Positions 58,243 through 64,000 of a DNA stretch of 64,000 nt are shown piece after piece (the stretch's first letter is position 1; every line of letters starts with the position of its first letter). The translations under genes were made by a program, and so were the position numbers. The stretch comes from Pseudomonas sp. NFR16. GTDB lineage: Bacteria > Pseudomonadota > Gammaproteobacteria > Pseudomonadales > Pseudomonadaceae. The stretch is from NCBI RefSeq assembly GCF_900108875.1, contig NZ_FNYJ01000002.1, positions 1-64,000 on the forward strand. The letters run 5' to 3'. The notes beneath the pieces are model-generated. The model made no database searches, had not been told where the DNA came from, and saw nothing but the letters and a program-made list of their open reading frames with translations.

Positions 58243-59004
58243 TCACTGGGCCGGGCTCTGAGCCTCGAGCAACTGCGTCCACAACGCCGGAGCGCCCGCC
58301 GACTTGGCGATCACGGCCAGACGCGCTTCATGCTCGGCCAGCTCCGCTTCGCTCGCCACGACAATCCGGCCCGGCGCGCGATTGAGGATGCGGCGCACTT
58401 CCGTCGGCCGGTCCGCTCCACCCTCCCCATCGTTATTCCCTGCCAGCGACAGCGTCGTCTGGCCGCCGGTCATCGCCAGATAGACATCCGCGAGGATCTC
58501 GGAGTCGAGCAATGCGCCGTGCAGTTCGCGACCTGAGTTGTCGACATCGTAACGCTTGCACAGCGCATCCAGGCTATTGCGTTGCCCCGGGTGCCGTTCG
58601 CGGGCCATCGCCAGGGTGTCGAGGATGGAGCAATAACTGGCCAGGTCAGCGCGATCATGCTGGCCGATCAGGGCAAACTCGTTGTTGAGGAAGCCGACGT
58701 CGAACGCCGCGTTGTGGATGATCAGCTGCGCGCCTTTGATGAACTCATAGAATTCGTCAGCCACTTCGCCGAAACGAGGCTTGCCGATCAGGAACTGGTC
58801 AGTGATGCCGTGAACGCCGATCGCGCCCTCGTCACTTTCCCGGTCCGGCTGCAAGTACACGTGGAAATGCCGCCCGGTCAGACGCCGGCCGATAACCTCG
58901 ACGCAGCCGATCTCGATCACGCGATGGCCGTCAGTGACAGGCATACCGGTGGTTTCGGTATCGAGGACGACCCGCCGTTCAGTGATGATATTTTGTACAG
59001 TCAT
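58243..59004 (-). CDS. dnaQ: DNA polymerase III epsilon subunit (3'-5' proofreading exonuclease)
   Basis: A 253-residue proofreading subunit of the replicase. DEDDh active site: Exo I VVLDTETTG (Asp15, Glu17), Exo II HNAAFDVGFLN, Exo III-epsilon HGALLDSEILADVYL. The C-terminal ~60 residues form the flexible tail that binds the alpha subunit. It lies downstream of rnhA on the same strand, a Pseudomonas arrangement rather than the divergent rnhA/dnaQ layout of E. coli. Confidence 0.96.
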   Translation of the reverse strand: MTVQNIITERRVVLDTETTGMPVTDGHRVIEIGCVEVIGRRLTGRHFHVYLQPDRESDEGAIGVHGITDQFLIGKPRFGEVADEFYEFIKGAQLIIHNAAFDVGFLNNEFALIGQHDRADLASYCSILDTLAMARERHPGQRNSLDALCKRYDVDNSGRELHGALLDSEILADVYLAMTGGQTTLSLAGNNDGEGGADRPTEVRRILNRAPGRIVVASEAELAEHEARLAVIAKSAGAPALWTQLLEAQSPAQ

Positions 59005-59086
59005 TGCCTACCGCCTCAGCTTCAGGCGCGGATATTAACATGGGAGTTTTCGGGATGTGCGCGCCAGCGTTCGATTGACGCAGGAC

Positions 59087-59111
59087 CTGTGGGCGCGCTT
59101 GCCCGCGAAGG
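59087..59111. repeat. REP-like unit between rnhA and dnaQ
   Basis: GGGCGCGCTTGCCCGCGAAGG matches the GCTTGCCCGCGA core of the elements at 63155-63242. A partial copy (GTGGGCGCGAG) follows near 59133. It occupies part of the 237-nt rnhA-dnaQ gap; the rest shows nothing further. Confidence 0.6.
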
Positions 59112-59241
59112 CTGGACTTAACGCCGTAGGTCCGTGGGCGCGAGTGGCATTTTCGTGAGCCAGCTCATTCGCACAGCAGCCGGCGCGTGATGGCCGGCGA
59201 CAGCAGACATCCCGGCGCAGCCCACGCATCGGGGCTGGCTA

Positions 59242-59694
<453 letters not shown>

Positions 59695-59735
59695 TACGGA
59701 TTTTCCAGATGTGAGAAAGCGCGCGCAGCGCCAGG

Positions 59736-60494
59736 CTACGGCTCGGGACTGCGCCGGTTGACCTTGGCCATCGGCAGCGGCAACAACTTGCCCATCGGTT
59801 CGCGACGGGGCATGCGCACGGGGCGAAGACCGACCACCAGCTTGCGCGCTACCAATAAATAGAAGCCGCCGCCCGGGCTCTGCCAGCCATCGGCAAGGCG
59901 CTCCAGACCGGACAGCCGGGACTGCCACTTGGGCGAAGCAAGCGGCGGACGATAGCACCCGAAGCGGCGTTTCTCCAGCGCGAAGCCCAGCAGATTCAGC
60001 CAGTCGCCGACCCGGGACGGCGAGATGCAACGTGCCCGGCGCAAGGCATCATTGGTGAAAAAGTGGCGCACACCCCACGTGCTCCAAGGGTTGATTCCGA
60101 TGATCAGCAGATGTCCACCCGGGCGCACGCTGCTGGCCGCCTCGCGCAACAGACCGTGTGGGGACAGGCAGAAATCCAGCCCGTGTTGCATCACCACCAC
60201 GTCGGCGGCATGTTCACTCAACGGCCAGGCCTGCTCTTCACAAACGATCTCGACGCCCGGCAACGGAGCGCCGAGGCGCACGTTGCGCTGAACCTGTTTG
60301 GCGGCGGGCGGCGTCTGCGCCGAAGGCCCGTAATGCACGAGGTAGCCGCCAAAGAATCGCTCGAGCTCTTCTTCCAGAACCCGCCGCTCTTCTTCCAGCA
60401 ACAGTTGCCCCAACGGCCCGGACAACCATTCACGGGCGGCGCTGATCAACTCAAGCCATTCAGGGTCGGCCTGGGCGAACGCTTCATCGGTCAT
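59736..60494 (-). CDS. Class I SAM-dependent methyltransferase
   Basis: A 252-residue protein. The methyltransferase_11-like core has [18 protein letters not shown] and [26 protein letters not shown], while the first glycine loop is atypical for the family. The C-terminus is basic ([26 protein letters not shown]). The target is unknown. The conserved neighbourhood (rnhA, dnaQ downstream; gloB divergent, 111 nt away) matches the P. aeruginosa order as I remember it. Confidence 0.8.
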   Translation of the reverse strand: MTDEAFAQADPEWLELISAAREWLSGPLGQLLLEEERRVLEEELERFFGGYLVHYGPSAQTPPAAKQVQRNVRLGAPLPGVEIVCEEQAWPLSEHAADVVVMQHGLDFCLSPHGLLREAASSVRPGGHLLIIGINPWSTWGVRHFFTNDALRRARCISPSRVGDWLNLLGFALEKRRFGCYRPPLASPKWQSRLSGLERLADGWQSPGGGFYLLVARKLVVGLRPVRMPRREPMGKLLPLPMAKVNRRSPEP

Positions 60495-60605
60495 TTCCGG
60501 TCTCCATGAGGTAGTCCCGCAAGTTGATCCCGTGCGAGATGCTCGCCTGGAATCTGTTCAGACTCTAAGATGCCTTTCATTGTTTCCAGCCGAGCGAACC
60601 GCGCC

Positions 60606-61385
60606 ATGATACAGATCGATGCCCTGCCCGCTTTCAACGATAACTACATCTGGTTGTTACAAGACAATGCCAGCAAGCATTGCGCGGTGGTCGATCCCGG
60701 TGATGCAGCGCCCGTGCAGGCCTGGCTGCAGCGCAATCCGGAGTGGCATTTGAGCGACATTCTGATCACCCATCATCACGCCGACCATACCGGCGGTGTC
60801 GAACAGCTGAAGAGCCTGACGGGCGCCACCGTTTGGGGTCCGGCCAACGAGAAAATCCCTGCCTGGGATGTCGCGCTGTCCGACAACGATCATCTCACCG
60901 TACTCGGCCTGACCTTCGTCGTCCATGCGGTTCCTGGCCACACCCTGGGCCACATCGCTTTCTATCACGACGATCCACGACAGCCGTTGCTGTTCAGTGG
61001 CGACACATTGTTCGCTGCCGGTTGCGGCCGCCTGTTCGAGGGCACGCCGCAGCAAATGCACCACTCTCTCGGCCGTCTGGGCGCGCTGCCCGACAGCACC
61101 CTGGTGTACTGCGCCCACGAATACACGCTGAGCAACCTGCGTTTCGCCGTCGCGGTCGAGCCAGAAAACCCCGACATCACGGGGCGTTTCGAGGAGGTCA
61201 TGCGGCTGCGTGAACAAAATCGCATCACGCTGCCTTCCAACCTCGCCCTCGAGCGCAAGACCAATCCGTTTCTACGCGTGTCGATCGACGCTGTGAAACA
61301 AAAAGCAGACGAACGGACCGGTACAGACAACGCATCGCCTGCAGCGGTTTTTGCGGCCCTGCGCGCGTGGAAAGATAAGTTCTAA
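60606..61385 (+). CDS. gloB: Hydroxyacylglutathione hydrolase (glyoxalase II)
   Basis: A 259-residue metallo-beta-lactamase-fold enzyme hydrolysing S-lactoylglutathione to lactate and glutathione in methylglyoxal detoxification. Metal motif [10 protein letters not shown] (His56, His58, Asp60, His61), then [34 protein letters not shown] and [13 protein letters not shown] with the remaining ligands. The frame is open from 60570, but the family start [16 protein letters not shown] is the ATG at 60606. Confidence 0.95.
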   Translation: MIQIDALPAFNDNYIWLLQDNASKHCAVVDPGDAAPVQAWLQRNPEWHLSDILITHHHADHTGGVEQLKSLTGATVWGPANEKIPAWDVALSDNDHLTVLGLTFVVHAVPGHTLGHIAFYHDDPRQPLLFSGDTLFAAGCGRLFEGTPQQMHHSLGRLGALPDSTLVYCAHEYTLSNLRFAVAVEPENPDITGRFEEVMRLREQNRITLPSNLALERKTNPFLRVSIDAVKQKADERTGTDNASPAAVFAALRAWKDKF

Positions 61386-61484
61386 ACGGATGGCGAATCG
61401 GTACGAAAATTCTGAAAGGTTGACCGTTCTCAAGACGCTTTCTAGAATCGCCCGACATTTTCGACTGGAACTATCCCCCAGCCA

Positions 61485-63101
61485 ATGTCGTCATCTATAC
61501 GCAGAACCTTTAATTCCGACGCATTGACTCGGTTAGCGCAGGCGATCGCGGTGATCGCGAGCGCCACTCTGGCGGGCTGCCAGACCACCAGCAGCCTGGA
61601 GCCTGCCGGCTCCACGAATGCTTCCCACTCCTCTGCCGTAACGAAACCAAAACCGGTTTTCGTGGCGCGCAAGCCTGCACCACTCGCCCCGCCGCACGAC
61701 GTCTGGGAACGCATGCGGCAGGGCTTCCAATTGCAGGACGGCAACGACCTCAACCCGCGTATCGACCAGCAGCGTCTTTGGTTTGCCAACAACCCGTCGT
61801 TTCTCGAAACAGCCGGTGAGCGTGGCAGCCTGTACATGCACTACATCGTCGAGCGCCTGGAAGAACGCAACATGCCGCTGGAGCTGGCACTGCTGCCGGT
61901 GATCGAGAGCGCCTACAACCCGATGGCCCTGTCGCGCAGCGATGCCGCCGGGATCTGGCAGTTCATCCCGTCCACCGGCCGCTATTTCAACCTGCGCCAG
62001 ACCAACTTCTACGATGGCCGTCGTGATATCACGGCATCCACCACTGCGGCGCTGGACTACCTGACCAAGCTGCATGACATGTTCAACGGCGACTGGCTGC
62101 TGGCCCTTGCGGCCTACAACGCCGGTGAAGGCACGGTCAGCCGCGCCATCGAGCGCAATGAACGGCTCAACCTGCCCACCGATTACTGGAACCTGCCGCT
62201 GCCGCAGGAAACCCGTGACTACGTGCCTAAACTGCTGGCGCTGTCGCAGGTGGTGATGTCGCCGCAGGCCTACGGGGTCAACCTGAACCCCATCGACAAC
62301 AAGCCTTACTTCGAAGTCGTCGAGCTGAACCAGCGCATGGACCTGACCAAGGTCGCGCAAATGGCCGACATCGACGAAGACGAGCTGATGCAGCTCAATC
62401 CGGCCTTCAAGAAACGCCTGACCATCGACGGCCCGCAGCATTTGCTGGTGCCGACGTCAAAATCGCAACTGTTGACCGCCAGCCTGTCGAACATGAAACC
62501 CGAAGAGCTGGTGGACTGGCAGCAATACCGCGTACGTCCGGGCGACAGCCTGGCGAGCATCGCCAGTCGCTATAAAGTCTCGACCGGCACGTTGAAGGAC
62601 CTGAACAAGCTGTCCAGCAACCACCTCAAGCGTGGCATGGCGTTGACCATTCCGGTCCAGCCGGGCATGAAAACCACGCTGCCCGTGTTCGAAGAAGTCG
62701 CCGAAGTCGACGAAAAGCCTGCGCGCACCCGCACCTATAAAGTGAAAAAGGGCGACAACCTCGGGCAGATCGCCCGGATCAACAAGGTTGAAGTCAAGGA
62801 TCTGCAGCACTGGAACAAGCTGTCCGGCTACAACCTGAAAGTCGGCCAGACGCTGGTGATGCAGGACAACAGCAAGCCGGCCAAGGCCAGCACCCGCGCG
62901 GTCGCCAAAGCCGACACCGGCACTGCCAAGGGCGAGGACGCCGACAAGAAATCCATGCAGTACAAGATCCAGAAAGGGGATTCGCTGTATCTGGTGGCCA
63001 AGCGTTTCAACGTCGAAATGCAGCACCTCAAGCGCTGGAACCCACGCAGCGGACAGGCGCTGAAGCCGGGCCAGACGCTGACGGTGTATCTGCCGCATTG
63101 A
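61485..63101 (+). CDS. mltD: Membrane-bound lytic murein transglycosylase D
   Basis: A 538-residue outer-membrane lipoprotein that cleaves peptidoglycan glycan strands. The lipobox is LAGC with Cys32. The GH23 lytic domain has the catalytic Glu141 (LELALLPVIESAYNPMALSRSDAAGIWQF) and LAAYNAGEGTV. Three LysM peptidoglycan-binding domains follow (about 348-395, 416-462, 488-536), each with a Y-x-V/I-x2-GD-x-L pattern. It lies between gloB and the peptide-binding protein gene, as in P. aeruginosa. Confidence 0.95.
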   Translation: MSSSIRRTFNSDALTRLAQAIAVIASATLAGCQTTSSLEPAGSTNASHSSAVTKPKPVFVARKPAPLAPPHDVWERMRQGFQLQDGNDLNPRIDQQRLWFANNPSFLETAGERGSLYMHYIVERLEERNMPLELALLPVIESAYNPMALSRSDAAGIWQFIPSTGRYFNLRQTNFYDGRRDITASTTAALDYLTKLHDMFNGDWLLALAAYNAGEGTVSRAIERNERLNLPTDYWNLPLPQETRDYVPKLLALSQVVMSPQAYGVNLNPIDNKPYFEVVELNQRMDLTKVAQMADIDEDELMQLNPAFKKRLTIDGPQHLLVPTSKSQLLTASLSNMKPEELVDWQQYRVRPGDSLASIASRYKVSTGTLKDLNKLSSNHLKRGMALTIPVQPGMKTTLPVFEEVAEVDEKPARTRTYKVKKGDNLGQIARINKVEVKDLQHWNKLSGYNLKVGQTLVMQDNSKPAKASTRAVAKADTGTAKGEDADKKSMQYKIQKGDSLYLVAKRFNVEMQHLKRWNPRSGQALKPGQTLTVYLPH

Positions 63102-63154
63102 TTGACGCAAAACCGAACAGCAGTTACCGATTGCCTGCGCAGATCGGTCTCTTT

Positions 63155-63242
63155 GCAGGCGCGCGCTTGCCCGCGATGGCGGCGTGTCAAACGGTAGACG
63201 TGTCACAGGCATACCGTGTTCGCGGGCAAACGCGCTCCTGCA
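63155..63242. repeat. REP pair (BIME) between mltD and the binding-protein gene
   Basis: Two inverted GC-rich arms with the core CGCGCTTGCCCGCGA (63155-63176) and its inverse TCGCGGGCAAACGCG (63220-63242), separated by 43 nt. They form a long hairpin between mltD and the downstream gene and share the core of the unit at 59087. Confidence 0.75.
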
Positions 63243-63322
63243 GGTGAGCATCCAAGACTCCCCTTTTTCCAGCCCATACAAGCTGTTACTGTGACCGACC
63301 GCTGCCTGGATCGAACGCCGAC

Positions 63323-64000
63323 TTGATACGCACCCTGCTGCTGATTTTCAGCCTGGTCTTGAGCACGACAGCCGCCGCGACCATCAGCGAAAGCCATGGT
63401 TATGCACAGTTCGGCGTTCTCAAGTATCCGGCCAGCTTCACCCACTTCGACTGGGTCAATCCCGAGGCGCCGAAGGCTGGCACCTTGCGAATCATGGCGA
63501 ACGGTACGTTCGACACGCTCAACCCCTACACCTTCAAGGGCAGCAGCCCGATCTCGACGCCGAACTTCGGCCAGTATGGGGTCAACGAGCTGAACGAACC
63601 GCTGATGGTCGGCACCGGCCAGTACGACCCGTCCGGCGACGAGCCGACATCCAGTTACGGCCTGATCGCCAGGTCAGTCGAGTACAGCGAGGACCGTAGC
63701 TGGGTCGTCTTCAACCTGCGGCCTGAGGCGCGCTTCCATGACGGCAAGCCGATTACGGCCTACGACGTCGCCTTTTCCTACAGGACCCTGCTGAAAGACG
63801 GTCACCCTCAATACCGCACGGCGCTTCAGGAAGTGCAGCGGGTGGACATTCTCAACCGTCACCGTATCCGTTTCGTGTTCAAGCGGTCCGGCAATCCATT
63901 GCTGATTCTGCGCCTCGGCGAGCTGCCCGTGCTGCCGCAGCATTACTGGAAGAATCGCGATTTCAAGGCGACCACCTTCGAACGGCCGCTGGGCAGCGGC
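63323..64000 (+). CDS. Periplasmic peptide-type ABC binding protein (family 5, NppA/YejA-like), truncated by window end
   Basis: The first 226 codons of a solute-binding protein. The probable TTG start at 63323 gives a signal peptide (MIRTLLLIFSLVLSTTAAA, cut before TISES). The SBP_bac_5 body shows HGYAQFGVLKYPASFTHFDWVNPEAPKAGTLRI and FNLRPEARFHDGKPITAYDVAFSYRTLL. The YejA/NppA subgroup imports oligopeptides, microcin C-like and uridyl-peptide antibiotics. In P. aeruginosa, mltD is followed by nppA1A2BCD, so this is likely the first npp gene. The rest lies outside the window. Confidence 0.8.
   Translation, partial: MIRTLLLIFSLVLSTTAAATISESHGYAQFGVLKYPASFTHFDWVNPEAPKAGTLRIMANGTFDTLNPYTFKGSSPISTPNFGQYGVNELNEPLMVGTGQYDPSGDEPTSSYGLIARSVEYSEDRSWVVFNLRPEARFHDGKPITAYDVAFSYRTLLKDGHPQYRTALQEVQRVDILNRHRIRFVFKRSGNPLLILRLGELPVLPQHYWKNRDFKATTFERPLGSG

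Overview
This is a stretch of GC-rich gammaproteobacterial chromosome, most likely a fluorescent Pseudomonas and plausibly the P. syringae group. Supporting signs are a fused mnhA-mnhB sodium/proton antiporter operon, a PA1571-family small protein, a tusA-pdxB pair, a methyltransferase-rnhA-dnaQ / gloB-mltD-npp block with the gene order I remember from P. aeruginosa, and Pseudomonas-type REP palindromes. The species call is inference. I see no rRNA, tRNA, CRISPR array, insertion sequence or integrase.

Layout. 1-5.2 kb: REP cluster, an ABC exporter, a PA1571-like small protein, a lone zeta-toxin-like kinase, pdxB and tusA. 5.3-11.4 kb: six-gene Mrp/Sha cation/proton antiporter operon. 11.5-16.8 kb: small conserved proteins, an orphan Tle1-type (DUF2235) lipase, an unusual chemoreceptor and a cysteine-poor DksA paralogue. 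17.1-31.0 kb: inositol catabolism and uptake. iolC, iolE, iolB, iolA, iolD and an IolW-like dehydrogenase are followed by a sugar-type ABC transporter on the minus strand, and a divergent RpiR-family regulator lies next to iolC. 31.2-36.7 kb: a BdlA-like PAS-PAS chemoreceptor, then a tightly overlapping DUF72-ybhP-clsB-ybhN operon. 36.9-38.8 kb: a saccharopine-dehydrogenase-like gene and a degenerate SDR gene, followed by a 0.67-kb AT-richer gap. 39.5-45.1 kb: cytochrome b561, an EmrAB-like efflux pair, an XdhC-like protein and a DUF427 protein. 45.3-50.7 kb: a single-gene EgtB-EgtD fusion for ergothioneine synthesis, a TetR regulator, and a hydroxyisobutyryl-CoA hydrolase / acyl-CoA dehydrogenase pair. 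50.7-56.1 kb: one very large (1777 aa) toxin-like gene with a C-terminal zinc-protease motif. 56.4-64 kb: FMN reductase, a small protein, an acetyltransferase, dnaQ, rnhA, a methyltransferase, gloB, mltD and the start of a peptide-type ABC binding protein cut by the window end.

How the genes work together. The iol block encodes nearly the whole route from inosose to dihydroxyacetone phosphate and acetyl-CoA. The kinase and the final aldolase are fused in IolC. A typical iolG is not in the window; an IolW-like dehydrogenase occupies its place. A perfect GGAA-N6-TTCC palindrome lies upstream of the transporter genes and a one-mismatch copy lies in the iolC/iolR divergent promoter, suggesting both units are controlled by the adjacent regulator.

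The best candidates for undescribed biology are the 1777-aa protein with an M35-like HExxH motif, the stand-alone zeta-like kinase, the orphan Tle1 lipase, the EgtB-EgtD fusion, and the SDR lacking its catalytic lysine that is paired with a Rossmann dehydrogenase.
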